A stretch of 64,000 nucleotides of DNA from Streptomyces sp. SPB162 (GCF_029504575.1 NZ_JAQFII010000001.1:5401001-5465000), one strand, 5' to 3'. Shown: positions 39,414 through 48,882, numbered from the stretch's first letter. Notes: generated from the letters alone by a model not told the origin. A program made the numbers and translations.

Positions 39414-40397
39414 CTACCCCCCGCCGGTGGCGAGGGTGAGGCCGAGCGGCGTCCTCTCGTACAGCACCCGGTGGCCTTCGCGGTGCGAGGTGAGCAGGCC
39501 CGCCTCGCGCAGTACGGACAGGTGCGCGGAGACGGACGACAGCGCCAGGTCGTGACGGCGGGCGAGCGCGCTGGTCGTCGCGGGCGTGTCGAGATGGGTC
39601 AGGATCGCCGCCCGGTTGGGTCCCAGCAGCCGGATCAGCGGCTCGGCGGACGCCGGGCCGGGCACGGTCCACAAGGTGGCGGTGCCGCGTGCCGGGTAGA
39701 CCAGCGTCGGCTGCCAGGGCGGGTCGAACCCGCTCACCACGTCCGGCCGGACGAAGACGCTCGGCACCAGCAGCAGCCCCCCGCCGTCGAGGGTCCTGAC
39801 GTGGTCGGGCCGCCGGTCCACCGTGAGCGTGCCGGTCTTCCAGCTCACATGGGGGTGCAGGTCGGCGAAGAGCCGCTCCGGGCCGCCGTCGGCCAGCCGG
39901 CGCGAGTGGAAGGCCACGTCGGCCTCCAGCACGGCGCGCATCCGGGGCCAGAACGGGGCGAGGAGCGTGTCCCAGACCCGGGCCATCAGCTCCGCGAGCT
40001 CGTCCACCGTCCGCGCGGGATCGTCCAGCAGCGCTCGCGCCCGTTCGCTCTCGACGGCGCCCGGGGCCAGCGTCAGCGCCTTGGTCAGGTCGGCGCGCGC
40101 CACGGCCGGGTCGGTGCCGCGGACCCGTGCCAGTTCCTCGTCGATCGTCGCGAAGACCCCGTCGGGCGGCGGGCACAGGAAATCCGGATTGTGGCCGCGC
40201 CGCGGCATCACCAGCTCGAACGGGCTGAGATCGAACCTGCGCGCCACCGTCCTGACCTGCCGCATCCAGGGCAGGTGGTACCCCTGCCGGGCGGGTGTCC
40301 GCAGGGTGCGGATCGCCTCCTGGGTCTCCCAGAGCGGTGAGATCGCGAACCGGGTCGACAGCAGGTCGGCGGCCGTGAAGTGCATGTGGAACGGCAT
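39414..40397 (-). CDS. ArsR-family regulator with DUF5937-type N-terminal domain
   Basis: The 327-residue protein has a long N-terminal region of unknown function (MHFTAADLLSTRFAISPLWE is typical) and a C-terminal winged helix (TSALARRHDLALSSVSAHLSVLREAGLLTSHREGHRVLYERT) of the ArsR type. There are no clustered Cys ligands, so metal sensing is unlikely. It is divergent from the MFS transporter gene with 70 bp between them and probably controls it. Confidence 0.88.
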   Translation of the reverse strand: MPFHMHFTAADLLSTRFAISPLWETQEAIRTLRTPARQGYHLPWMRQVRTVARRFDLSPFELVMPRRGHNPDFLCPPPDGVFATIDEELARVRGTDPAVARADLTKALTLAPGAVESERARALLDDPARTVDELAELMARVWDTLLAPFWPRMRAVLEADVAFHSRRLADGGPERLFADLHPHVSWKTGTLTVDRRPDHVRTLDGGGLLLVPSVFVRPDVVSGFDPPWQPTLVYPARGTATLWTVPGPASAEPLIRLLGPNRAAILTHLDTPATTSALARRHDLALSSVSAHLSVLREAGLLTSHREGHRVLYERTPLGLTLATGGG

Positions 40398-40409
40398 GAC
40401 GGCCCCTAA

Positions 40410-40429
40410 GTTTCGTTTTCAGCCGAAAC
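40410..40429. promoter_or_regulatory. Candidate operator between ArsR and MFS genes
   Basis: GTTTCG and CGAAAC form an inverted repeat with an 8-nt centre in the 70-bp divergent spacer, a natural site for control of both genes by the ArsR protein. Confidence 0.5.
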
Positions 40430-40467
40430 AGTAGAAGCCATGTCCCGATGTCCGCCAGGCTGCGTCC

Positions 40468-41767
40468 ATGACAACGGAAAACTCAGACTCGGGACTTCAG
40501 AAAAGTGACGAGCCGACATGCGACGGGACAGCGGGGGCGACGGCCGATCCCGTCGAGCCGCAGGCCGCCGGATATCGCACGGTGTTCGCGGTCCGTGAGT
40601 TCCGGCCGATCTTCGCCGCCCACGTGCTGTCCATGTTCGGCAGCTTCTTCGCCGAGGTCGCACTGGCGGTGCTGGTGTTCCAGCGCACCGGGTCCCCGTT
40701 GCTGACGTCCCTGATCTTCGCGCTCGGCATGCTGCCGTACGCGCTCAGCGGGGTGCTGCTCTCCGGAGTCTCCGACCGGTACCCGGCCCCGCCGGGTGCT
40801 CGTGACGTGCGACCTGCTCTGCGCGGCCTGCGTCGGAGTCCTCGCGCTGCCCTTCACGCCCCTGGCGGTGCTGTTCCTGCTGCGGGCGGTCCTGGCGATG
40901 ATCACCCCGCTCTTCCAGGGGACACGGGCCGCGAGCCTCGCGGACATCCTGGAGGGCGACGTGTACGTCCTGGGACGTTCGCTGCTCCGGATCATCTCCC
41001 AGAGCGCGCAGATCGTCGGATTCGGGATCGGCGGTCTGGTGCTGGTGGTGCTGTCGCCGCGCGCCGCCCTCACCGTGGCCGTGGGCACCTTCCTCTGTTC
41101 GGCCGCCCTGCTGCGCCTCGGCACCCTGAACCGGCCCGCGCGGGTGCTCGGCAACGGCTCGATGATGCGGCAGTCGCTGCTCGGCGCCCGCCAGCTGCTG
41201 AGCCACCGCAGGATCCGGGCGCTGCTGCTGTGGTGGTGGGTGCCGCCGATGTTCTTCGCGGTGGCCGAAGGGCTGGCGACACCGTTCGCCGCCGCGGCCG
41301 GCGCGGGTTCCGCCGGGGTCGGCCTCCTGCTGGCGGCGATGCCGGCCGGGACGGTGGTCAGCGAACTGGCGGCCGGCACCCTGCTCTCGCCGGCCGCGCG
41401 CACCTGGATCGCGATGCCGCTCGCCGGCCTGGCACTCGTGCCGATGGTGCTGTTCGCCTTCCACCCCCCGCTGCCGGTGGCCATCGGCATCATGCTGGTG
41501 GTGGGGCTCTGTTCGGCCTACGCGCTCGGCATGGACAAGTGGTTCGTCGAGGCGGTGCCGGAGGAGATGCGCGGTCAGGCGATGTCGCTGCTGGGCGCGG
41601 GCATGATGACGCTGCAGGGGCTCGGCATGGCGATAGGCGGCGCGGTCGCCGAGGTGGCCCCGCCGTACGCCGTGATCGCCGGGGCCGGAATCCTCGGTCT
41701 GGTGAGCACGCTGCTGGTGCTGCGCTCGGTCGCGGCGACGGGTCGCGGCGCGGTGGAAACGGTCTGA
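40468..41767 (+). CDS. MFS transporter, interrupted by a +1 frameshift
   Basis: The gene encodes a 12-helix major facilitator. The first frame (ATG 40468) gives an N-terminal tail, FAVREFRPIFAAHVLSMFG and LMLPYALSG-type helices up to SGVSDRYP. The rest continues in the next frame as RRVLVTCDLLCAACVGVLALPF through to a stop at 41767. The break lies at the CCCC run 40787-40790; dropping one C reads DRYPARRVLVTCDL, the expected loop 2-3 motif of the family, and gives 432 residues. Probably a base-call error; if real, the gene is dead. Substrate unknown. Confidence 0.82.
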
Positions 41768-41884
41768 AGGAAACTCTTCCCTCGCAGGTCGACGCGCGTA
41801 ACACGGCGCCCGGGCGAGTGCCGCGGAACCGGCCGGCGACGGTAGGCCCGCGCCGGCCGACAGCGGCCGCGCCGCCGTCCGGGT

Positions 41885-43075
41885 TCAGCGCCGCGCCAGG
41901 TAGGCCTGCATCGCCCGGTGCAGGGTCTTGTTGACCGCGCCCTGCAGCGGCAGCTCCCACTCCCCGAGCGTCTCCACCGCCTCGCCGCCGGTACCGAGCT
42001 TCCAGCGCAGCAGACCGAACGAGCGGGCGTCGGGGTCCAGGTCGTCCGGCACGCCGCGCATGTCGTACACGGACGCGCCCAGCACCTGCGCGTCGCAGAG
42101 CATCCGCCACTGCAGCGCGTTGCTCGGCCGCACCTCGCGGCGGTGGTCGGCGGAGGCGCCCGTCTGGTACCAGACCCGGGAGCCGTCCGGTGAGACGAGC
42201 AGGGTGTGCGCGGCGAGGATCTCGCCGTGGTGGCGGGCGGTGTAGAGCCGCATGGAGCCCGGCCGTTCCGCGTTCAGCACCTCGTACTGGCGCCGGTAGT
42301 AGGCCAGGTCGCGTCCGAGCCGGAAGCCGTCGCGCCGCTCGGTGACGCCCAGCAGGTCGTGGAAGGCCGCCAGCTCCTCCGCGTCCGCGACGGCCGTCTC
42401 CACCCCCGCCTTGGCGGCCTTCTTGATGTTCCGCCGCCACTCCTGGTTCAGCCCGGTCCACAAGTCGTCCAGGCCGCGGCCGGCCAGCGGTACCTCGAAG
42501 ATCAGCCGGGGTTGGGCGTCCCCGTTGTAGCCGTCCTCACCGCCGCGCCGCCAGCCGGCCTCGCGCAGCCGGTCCGCGACGGCGGCGCCGAGCGGGTCCA
42601 CCAGGTCCGGCAGGACGTCGCCCATCCGGCGGCCGGGCGCCACGGCCCCCTTGAGGGTGTGCGCCGACCACCGCCGGTACGGCAGCGGCGGGCCCATCCG
42701 TACGGCGAAGGCGCCGGTGCTCCGCAGATGGTCGAGCAGCGGTTCCAGCCAACGGTCCAGGTCCGGCGCCGACCAGTCCAGCACCGGGCCCTCCGGGAGG
42801 TACGCGAACGACCTCCGGGTGCCGGGCAGCTGCCGGTACAGGACCAGGGCCGAGCCCAGCATCGTCCCGGTGTCGTCGAACCACCCCAGACTCTCGGCGG
42901 ACCAGCCCGGTTTGACCCGGGCCCAGGAGGGGCTCTGCAGGAAACTGACCGCGCGCGGCCCCCGCCGCCGCACGAACTCCAGGTGCTCGTCCTCGGTGAC
43001 GGGACGCAGGCCGAGACGTGGCGCCGGGCCGGGGAAGACGTTGCGGGCGGCGTCCTGGTGGGTGGTCATCGTCAA
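41885..43075 (-). CDS. femX: FemX/FemAB-family peptidoglycan bridge aminoacyltransferase
   Basis: The 396-residue protein has two GNAT-like halves and the diagnostic FemAB segments LWTGLNQEWRRNIKKAAKAGVE and SNALQWRMLCDAQVLGASVYDMRG. In Streptomyces such enzymes add the single glycine (interpeptide bridge) to lipid II using aminoacyl-tRNA. The TTG at 43075 is preferred because GGAGG lies 7 nt upstream; an in-frame ATG at 43069 is the alternative. It is divergent from murJ across 179 bp. Confidence 0.88.
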   Translation of the reverse strand: MTMTTHQDAARNVFPGPAPRLGLRPVTEDEHLEFVRRRGPRAVSFLQSPSWARVKPGWSAESLGWFDDTGTMLGSALVLYRQLPGTRRSFAYLPEGPVLDWSAPDLDRWLEPLLDHLRSTGAFAVRMGPPLPYRRWSAHTLKGAVAPGRRMGDVLPDLVDPLGAAVADRLREAGWRRGGEDGYNGDAQPRLIFEVPLAGRGLDDLWTGLNQEWRRNIKKAAKAGVETAVADAEELAAFHDLLGVTERRDGFRLGRDLAYYRRQYEVLNAERPGSMRLYTARHHGEILAAHTLLVSPDGSRVWYQTGASADHRREVRPSNALQWRMLCDAQVLGASVYDMRGVPDDLDPDARSFGLLRWKLGTGGEAVETLGEWELPLQGAVNKTLHRAMQAYLARR

Positions 43076-43254
43076 GGCTCGTCCTCCGCGGTGCGTCGGG
43101 CCCGGCGGCCCGCTCACCTGTCTCACGCCCCACAGGGGTGCGATGTGACAGAGATGTTCGCGACAGCGCGCACCGGTTTCCCAAGGGGGCCCGCGACGGG
43201 CAGACTTCGGCCTCTGCGCGGCCGTCGGCCGCGCCCGGCCGGGGAGCACAACGG

Positions 43255-45027
43255 GTGACATCAGTAGTGGGCAGTGACGCGGGGACCGGGGATCCCGGTC
43301 GGGACGCGGTGCGCGGCGCCCCCTTCGGCGGCCCCCTCCCGCCGGAGGCCGTACCCCCCGCTCCCGCGGAGCAGCCGGTGCCCGCCGACTCCACCGGGAC
43401 CGACTCCGCCGCCTCCCTCAAGCGCAGCGGCAGCGTCATGGCGCTGGGCTCGCTCGCCTCGCGCGCCACCGGATTCGTCCGCAGCGGCATCATCACCGCC
43501 GCGCTCGGCACCACGCTGCTCGGTGACGCGTTCAGCGTCGCGAACACCGTCCCGAACATCCTGTACATCATGCTCATCGGCGGGGCACTGAACTCGGTGT
43601 TCGTCCCGCAGCTGGTGCGCGCCGCCAAGGAGCACAGCGACGGCGGCGCCGCCTACACCGACCGGCTGCTCACCCTCTGCCTGGCCGCCCTGGTGGTGAT
43701 CACGGCCGGCGCCGCACTCGCCGCCCCCTGGCTGGTCAGCGCGTACGGCCCGGACTTCACCAGTGCCCAGCGCGACCTGACGATCGCGCTCGCCCGGTAC
43801 TGCCTGCCGCAGATCCTCTTCTACGGCGTCTTCACGCTGCTCGGCCAGATCCTCACCGCCCGCGACCGGTTCGGCGCCATGATGTGGTCGCCGGTCCTCA
43901 ACAACGTCGTCGTCATCGCGGTGTTCGGCCTGTACCTCGCGGTCGCCCACGACACCACGGCCGCCGGCACCATGAGCGACGCCAACGCGCTGCTGCTGGG
44001 GCTCGGCTCCACCGCGGGCATCGCCGTGCAGGCCCTGGCGCTGATCCCGGCGCTGCGCGGCGCCGGTTTCCGCTGGCGGCCCCGCCTCGACTGGCGCGGC
44101 TCCGGGCTCATGCAGCCCATGCGGGCCGCCGGATGGACGCTGCTGCTGGTCTTCGTCAACCAGATCGCGTACTGGGTCGTCACCCGGCTCGCCACCTCGG
44201 CCGGTGCCCACGCGCTGGCCGACGGCAGTCCGGTGGGTGTCGGCTTCGCCGCCTACAGCAACGCCTACCTGCTGTGGGTCGTCCCGCAAGGGATCATCAC
44301 GGTCTCCCTCGTCACCGCCCTGCTGCCGCGGATGAGCCGGGCCGCCACCGAGGGCGACCACGCCCGGATCGGCGCCGACCTCTCGTATGGGCTGCGCGGC
44401 TCCGCCGCCGCGATCGTGCCGGCGGTCGCGGCCTTCCTGGCGCTCGGGCCGCAGATCACCGGCGTGGTCTTCCAGCACGGCCGCACCACCGACGCGGACG
44501 CCCAGGCCATCGCCTGGATCCTGATGGCGTTCGCCCTCGGCCTGCCGGCCTTCGCCGGCCAGTACCTGCTGGCCCGCGGTTTCTACGCGCTCGGCGACAC
44601 CCGTACGCCCTTCTTCCTCAATGTCGTCATCGCCGCCGTCAACGCCGGACTCGCCCTCGCCTCGTACGCGTTCCTGCCCGCCCGCTGGGCCGTGGCCGGC
44701 ATGGCGGGCGGCTACGCGATCGCCTGCTGCGCCGGGCTGGCGTGCACCACGTGGGTGCTGCGCCGGCGGCTGCGGTGGCGGCCCGCCGTCCTGGGCGCGC
44801 ACGTCCGGCTGGCCGTCGCCTGCCTGCCGGGCGCGGCGGCCGCGTATGGGATCGCGCAGGGCAGCGAGCGACTGCTCGGCACGGGCTTCGCCGGCGACTG
44901 CACCGGGCTGCTGCTCGGCGGCGCCGCCCTCGGCTGCTCCCTGCTGGCCCTGGCCGGACCGCTGCGGCTGACCGAGGTGCGGTCCCTGGCCGCCCCGGTC
45001 CTGCGGCGGCTGCCGGGCCGCGGCTGA
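43255..45027 (+). CDS. murJ: MurJ/MviN-family lipid II flippase homologue
   Basis: The 590-residue membrane protein has a 55-residue acidic/proline-rich N-terminal tail and then about 14 helices. The MOP-superfamily MurJ signature is clear: LASRATGFVRSGIITAALG, ANTVPNILYIMLIGGALNSVFVPQL and, later, ARGFYALGDTRTPFFLNV. It would move lipid II across the membrane. The GTG at 43255 has GGGGAG 8 nt upstream. Streptomyces usually carries a principal mviN elsewhere near oriC, so this may be a second copy; the symbol denotes family only. Confidence 0.85.
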   Translation: MTSVVGSDAGTGDPGRDAVRGAPFGGPLPPEAVPPAPAEQPVPADSTGTDSAASLKRSGSVMALGSLASRATGFVRSGIITAALGTTLLGDAFSVANTVPNILYIMLIGGALNSVFVPQLVRAAKEHSDGGAAYTDRLLTLCLAALVVITAGAALAAPWLVSAYGPDFTSAQRDLTIALARYCLPQILFYGVFTLLGQILTARDRFGAMMWSPVLNNVVVIAVFGLYLAVAHDTTAAGTMSDANALLLGLGSTAGIAVQALALIPALRGAGFRWRPRLDWRGSGLMQPMRAAGWTLLLVFVNQIAYWVVTRLATSAGAHALADGSPVGVGFAAYSNAYLLWVVPQGIITVSLVTALLPRMSRAATEGDHARIGADLSYGLRGSAAAIVPAVAAFLALGPQITGVVFQHGRTTDADAQAIAWILMAFALGLPAFAGQYLLARGFYALGDTRTPFFLNVVIAAVNAGLALASYAFLPARWAVAGMAGGYAIACCAGLACTTWVLRRRLRWRPAVLGAHVRLAVACLPGAAAAYGIAQGSERLLGTGFAGDCTGLLLGGAALGCSLLALAGPLRLTEVRSLAAPVLRRLPGRG

Positions 45028-45187
45028 AAAGACCCCCAGCTTCGAGTCCTCCCCGTTTCCAGACCTCCCAGCTTCGTCCCAGCTGAAAGTTTTATTGATT
45101 TCGTTGTCACCTTTCGGTCCCCTTGAGCGTGTAGGTAGCGGGAGGGACATTGAACATCCGTACGGCACACGCACCCCCGGGGTGGGT

Positions 45188-45697
45188 GTGAGTCCGCACG
45201 CGACACCGCAGGACGACTTCGACGAGTTCTACGCGGTCACCGCGAAACGCCTGGTCGCCGCCGTGTACGCGGTCACCGGCGATCTCGGCGAGGCCGAGGA
45301 CGCGGTGCAGGAGGCGTATGCCCGCGCCTGGCAGCGGTGGGCGAAGCTCACCGCCGAGGGGGACCCGACGCCCTGGGTGCGGACGGTGGCTCTGCGGCTG
45401 GCGGTGAGCACGTGGCGCAAGACACGCAACCGGGTGCGGGCACACTTCAGGTACGGCGCGCCGGCCGACGCGCCCGCCCTGGCACCGGACAGGGTCGCTC
45501 TGATCGCGGCCCTGCGGGAGTTGGGCGAGGAACAGCGGACGGCCGTCGTGCTGCACCATTTGATGGACCTGCCCGTCGAGGAGGTCGCCCGGGAGACCGG
45601 GGTGTCCAACGCGGCGGTACGTACCCGGCTCAGCCGCGCACGCAAGGCGCTGGGCGCCCAGCTGACCGAGGAAGAGGAGGTGCCCCTCCATGGCTGA
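45188..45697 (+). CDS. ECF RNA polymerase sigma factor (SigE/SigM-like, Streptomyces type)
   Basis: The approximately 169-residue sigma factor has region 2 (DDFDEFYAVTAKRLVAAVYAVTGDLGEAEDAVQEAYARAWQRW) and region 4 (LRELGEEQRTAVVLHHLMDLPVEEVARETGVSNAAVRTRLSRARKAL) without extra domains. The start is uncertain: GTG at 45182 or 45188, with the frame open upstream to 45095. The stop overlaps the next gene by 8 nt, so the sigma factor is coupled to a membrane protein that is probably its partner. Confidence 0.85.
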   Translation: MSPHATPQDDFDEFYAVTAKRLVAAVYAVTGDLGEAEDAVQEAYARAWQRWAKLTAEGDPTPWVRTVALRLAVSTWRKTRNRVRAHFRYGAPADAPALAPDRVALIAALRELGEEQRTAVVLHHLMDLPVEEVARETGVSNAAVRTRLSRARKALGAQLTEEEEVPLHG

Positions 45698-46619
45698 CCC
45701 GCTCGACGACCGCCTGCGGGACCTGGCTCGCGACACCGGGCCGCTGATCGTCCTCGCCGCCCCCGCGGACGTCCGCAGGCGTGGGGAGCGCCGCCGTGCC
45801 CGGCGCCGGGTGGGCGCGGTGGCCGTGGTGGCCGCGGCCGCGCTGGCGGTGGGCACCTGGGCGGTCGTGCCCCGGCTGGAGAACGGCGCGCAGGCGCCGA
45901 TGGTCGGCGGTTCCCCTTCGCCCGACCCGCTGCCGACGGAGGACCTGAGCGGTGAGATGCTCCGGCCGACCGCCCTGCCCTGGGACTCGGTCTGGCAGTG
46001 GCACATCGCCCCCGAGGGCGTCGCGGCGGACGCCAAGGCGAAGATCCCCCTCATGCTCTGCGGGACGTCGCTGTACGATCCCGCCTCGGCGAGTGTCCGT
46101 TTCTTTCTGGGGAACGAGACCAGCAGCGCGCGCCACACCGTCCACGCCCTCCGCGACGAGGCGGCGGCCGACACGGAACTGGACCGTGTAAGCACCGAAC
46201 TGGGAAAATGCGGACTCGTCTCTTCTTATCGTTCGGGGAAGGAGGAGGGAGTGGCCACGCAAGCCGTGCTCCGCGTCTACGGGGTGACGAAGCGGGACGG
46301 CTGGCAGAGCCAGGTCTGGCTCGCCGTTAAGGGCCGGTACATGTCACTGCTGCAGGTCGTCACGCCGGTGATCGCCGGCCTGAACACGCCTTACTCCGAC
46401 GGGACTCCGGTGGTGTGCATGACGCGGTCCCTCGACAGGCTCGCTCCCTCCCGTGCCGCCCCCGCCACCCCCACCACTTCTCCCTCCACCGGATTCGCCG
46501 GCGGCTACCCGGCCGGCGCGGACCCGACCGCCGGAGGCGGGACCACGGGGGACCAGCCGCCCGACACGCAGTTCCCGCCGACGCACTACGCCGTCCCGAC
46601 TTCTTCTGACCGCTGCTGA
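45690..46619 (+). CDS. Single-pass membrane protein, putative anti-sigma partner
   Basis: The 309-residue protein has a short basic cytoplasmic N-terminus (PADVRRRGERRRARRR), one membrane helix (about residues 41-60) and a long extracytoplasmic domain with a Ser/Thr/Pro-rich end. Topology and its overlap with the sigma factor gene fit an anti-sigma role, but the zinc-binding HxxxCxxC motif of ZAS anti-sigma factors is absent and the cytoplasmic part is short. It resembles the poorly characterised proteins that follow SigE-like sigma genes in Streptomyces. The next gene, an L,D-transpeptidase, suggests envelope stress. Confidence 0.65.
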   Translation: MADPLDDRLRDLARDTGPLIVLAAPADVRRRGERRRARRRVGAVAVVAAAALAVGTWAVVPRLENGAQAPMVGGSPSPDPLPTEDLSGEMLRPTALPWDSVWQWHIAPEGVAADAKAKIPLMLCGTSLYDPASASVRFFLGNETSSARHTVHALRDEAAADTELDRVSTELGKCGLVSSYRSGKEEGVATQAVLRVYGVTKRDGWQSQVWLAVKGRYMSLLQVVTPVIAGLNTPYSDGTPVVCMTRSLDRLAPSRAAPATPTTSPSTGFAGGYPAGADPTAGGGTTGDQPPDTQFPPTHYAVPTSSDRC

Positions 46620-46633
46620 TGAGGACATTTCCC

Positions 46634-47893
46634 GTGACACCCATACGTACGTCCCGCACTTCCTTCACCCGTATACGTGCCCTGGCCGTACCGGCCCTGC
46701 TGGCCGTCGTCCTGACCGCCTGCGGTGGTGGTGGCGGTGACGCCGGCGCCAAGGGAGGCAGCGACGGCAAGGGCGGCGACAAGGGCACCCCGACAGCCGT
46801 CCCGGTCACCTTCTCGCCCGCCAACGGCAAGACGGGGGTGGACCCCGCCAGCCCCGTGAAGGTGTCCCTGGCCGAAGGCACCATCGGCACGGTGACCGTG
46901 ACCGCCGCGGCCAAGAGCACTGACGGCGTCGAGCCCGTCGAGGTCACCGGCAAGCTGGACCCCGCCAAGCACAGCTGGCAGTCCGACCGCACGATGACCC
47001 CCGGCACCGCCTACACCGTCAAGGTCACCGCGGCCGACAAGTCCGGCGCGCAGAAGGAGCAGACCAGCACCTTCACCACGCTGGCCGCGGCCAAGACCAA
47101 CGGCGTCACCGTCACCCCCCTGGGCAACGCGGTGGTCGGCGTAGGCCAGCCCGTCTCCATCGCCTTCGACAAGCCGGTCACCAACCGCGCGGCCGTCGAG
47201 AAGCAGTTGTCCGTGACGACGACGCCCGCCGTGCAGGGCAGCTGGGGCTGGATCACCGACCCGCTGACCGGCACCCAGCGCGTCGACTGGCGCCCCACCT
47301 CGTACTGGACCAAGGGCACCAAGGTCACGATGACGGCCAAGCTCAGCGGCCTCGACACCGGCAGCGGCCGCTACCTGCGCCGCGACGTCACCTCCACCTT
47401 CACCATCGGCACCGCCCGGGTCTCCAAGGTCGACATCAAGGCCAAGAAGATGACGGTGACCGAGGACGGCCAGACCGTGAAGGTCATCAACATCTCGGCG
47501 GGCAAGCCCGACTTCCCGACCTGGAACGGGCGCATGACCGTGATCAGCAAGGAGTCGACGATCCACATGACGTCCTCGTCGGTCGGCATCGCCACCAACA
47601 AGGACGCCGCGGACTTCTACGACAAGGACGTCAAGATGGCGGTGCACCTGACGACGTCGGGCACCTTCGTCCACGCGGCTCCGTGGAACGACGCCAAGAT
47701 GGGCAAGGAGAACACCAGCCACGGCTGCGTCGGGATGTCGGACGCCGACGCCAAGTGGTTCTTCGACAAGGCCGTCCGCGGTGACATCGTCGAGGTCACC
47801 GGTTCGACCCGCGCCACCGTCGACAAGGGCAACGGCTACGGCGAGTGGAACCTCGACTCCGCGGCGTGGGCGAAGCTGAGCGCCCTGTCCTGA
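46634..47893 (+). CDS. Lipoprotein L,D-transpeptidase (YkuD family)
   Basis: The 419-residue protein is exported and lipid-anchored: a basic N-terminus, hydrophobic core and lipobox LTAC followed by Gly-rich linker. Two Ig-like domains (Big_5/LDT type, about residues 45-255) precede the YkuD catalytic domain, whose motif reads HAAPWN ... SHGCVGMS with the nucleophilic Cys. It makes 3-3 peptidoglycan cross-links. GTG at 46634 is preferred (GAGGA 8 nt upstream); ATG 46619 overlaps the previous stop but has no ribosome binding site. It belongs to the sigma factor operon. Confidence 0.92.
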   Translation: MTPIRTSRTSFTRIRALAVPALLAVVLTACGGGGGDAGAKGGSDGKGGDKGTPTAVPVTFSPANGKTGVDPASPVKVSLAEGTIGTVTVTAAAKSTDGVEPVEVTGKLDPAKHSWQSDRTMTPGTAYTVKVTAADKSGAQKEQTSTFTTLAAAKTNGVTVTPLGNAVVGVGQPVSIAFDKPVTNRAAVEKQLSVTTTPAVQGSWGWITDPLTGTQRVDWRPTSYWTKGTKVTMTAKLSGLDTGSGRYLRRDVTSTFTIGTARVSKVDIKAKKMTVTEDGQTVKVINISAGKPDFPTWNGRMTVISKESTIHMTSSSVGIATNKDAADFYDKDVKMAVHLTTSGTFVHAAPWNDAKMGKENTSHGCVGMSDADAKWFFDKAVRGDIVEVTGSTRATVDKGNGYGEWNLDSAAWAKLSALS

Positions 47894-47907
47894 CCCGTCA
47901 CCGAATC

Positions 47908-47926
47908 CGGCCCCCCGGGGGCCGGG
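47908..47926 (+). terminator. Short GC hairpin after the L,D-transpeptidase gene
   Basis: CCGGCCCC and GGGGCCGG form a near-perfect palindrome 15 nt after the stop codon. It is short, so its strength as a terminator is uncertain. Confidence 0.45.
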
Positions 47927-47982
47927 TTCCGATGGACGAGACAGCCCTTCCCACTATGTGACCGACGGGTAGGCTCAGCGGC

Positions 47983-48495
47983 GTGCCGAAGCCCCTGAGC
48001 CTGCCCTTCGACCCCATCGCCCGCGCCGACGAGCTGTGGACCCAGCGCTGGGGACGCGTTCCGTCGATGGGCGCCATCACCTCGATCATGCGCGCCCAGC
48101 AGATCCTGCTGGGCCAGGTGGACGCCGTCGTCAAGCCGTACGGGCTGACCTTCGCCCGGTACGAGGCGCTGGTGCTGCTCACGTTCAGCAAGGCGGGGGA
48201 ACTGCCGATGTCGAAGATCGGCGAGCGGCTGATGGTGCATCCCACGTCGGTGACCAACACCGTGGACCGCCTCGTCGGCTCCGGCCTGGTCGCCAAGCGC
48301 CCCAACCCGAACGACGGCCGCGGCACCCTCGCCTCCATCACCGACAAGGGCCGCGAGGTGGTCGACGCGGCCACCCGTGACCTGATGGCGATGGACTTCG
48401 GCCTCGGCGTCTACGACGCCGAGGAGTGCGAGGAGCTCTTCGCGTCGCTCCGCCCACTGCGGATAGCGGCGGGCGACTTCGAGGACGGGCGCTGA
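47983..48495 (+). CDS. MarR-family transcriptional regulator
   Basis: The 170-residue regulator has the winged-helix core PMSKIGERLMVHPTSVTNTVDRLVGSGLVAKRPNPNDGRGTLASITDKG. The N-terminal helix (SLPFDPIARADELWTQRWG) is typical of a MarR subgroup found next to acyl-CoA mutase genes in actinobacteria (recalled). GTG at 47983 is the start. A regulatory link to the large palindrome before icmA (48958-48981) is possible but untested. Confidence 0.88.
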   Translation: MPKPLSLPFDPIARADELWTQRWGRVPSMGAITSIMRAQQILLGQVDAVVKPYGLTFARYEALVLLTFSKAGELPMSKIGERLMVHPTSVTNTVDRLVGSGLVAKRPNPNDGRGTLASITDKGREVVDAATRDLMAMDFGLGVYDAEECEELFASLRPLRIAAGDFEDGR

Positions 48496-48543
48496 GACCG
48501 GGCCCGGTGAAGACGGCGCAGGGCACCGGTTACGCTCGTTGCC

Positions 48544-48882
48544 ATGAAACAAGGGACGCTGACCCGCTACCGCGTGATGGCCTATGTGACCGGCGTCCTG
48601 CTGGTCCTGCTCACCCTGGGCGTGATCGCCAAGTACCTCCTCGACATGGACGGGGCGGCCAGTTTCGTCACCGGCGTCGGGTTCGCCCACGGCTGGCTCT
48701 ACGTGGTCTACCTCGTTTTCGCCTTCGACCTGGGCTCCAAGGCGAAGTGGCCGATGGGCAAGCTGGCCTGGGTGCTGCTGGCGGGGACGATACCCACCGC
48801 GGCTTTCTTCGTCGAGCGCAACGTGACCCGCGAGGTGGCCCCGCTGGTCGTCGCCGCGAACGGCGAGCCCGCCAAGGCCTGA
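48544..48882 (+). CDS. DUF3817 membrane protein (second copy)
   Basis: The 112-residue protein has three hydrophobic segments and the DUF3817 hallmarks FAHGWLYVVYLVFAFDLG and PTAAFFVERNV. It is a paralogue of the protein at 38765. It follows the MarR gene by 48 nt, so both are probably co-transcribed. Function unknown. Confidence 0.85.
   Translation: MKQGTLTRYRVMAYVTGVLLVLLTLGVIAKYLLDMDGAASFVTGVGFAHGWLYVVYLVFAFDLGSKAKWPMGKLAWVLLAGTIPTAAFFVERNVTREVAPLVVAANGEPAKA

Noticed and set aside
45140..45187. Short leader peptide (TTG start near 45150, ending at the sigma factor start)
   Set aside because: The ribosome binding site spacing is poor and 13 codons are too few to judge; no attenuator hairpin was found.
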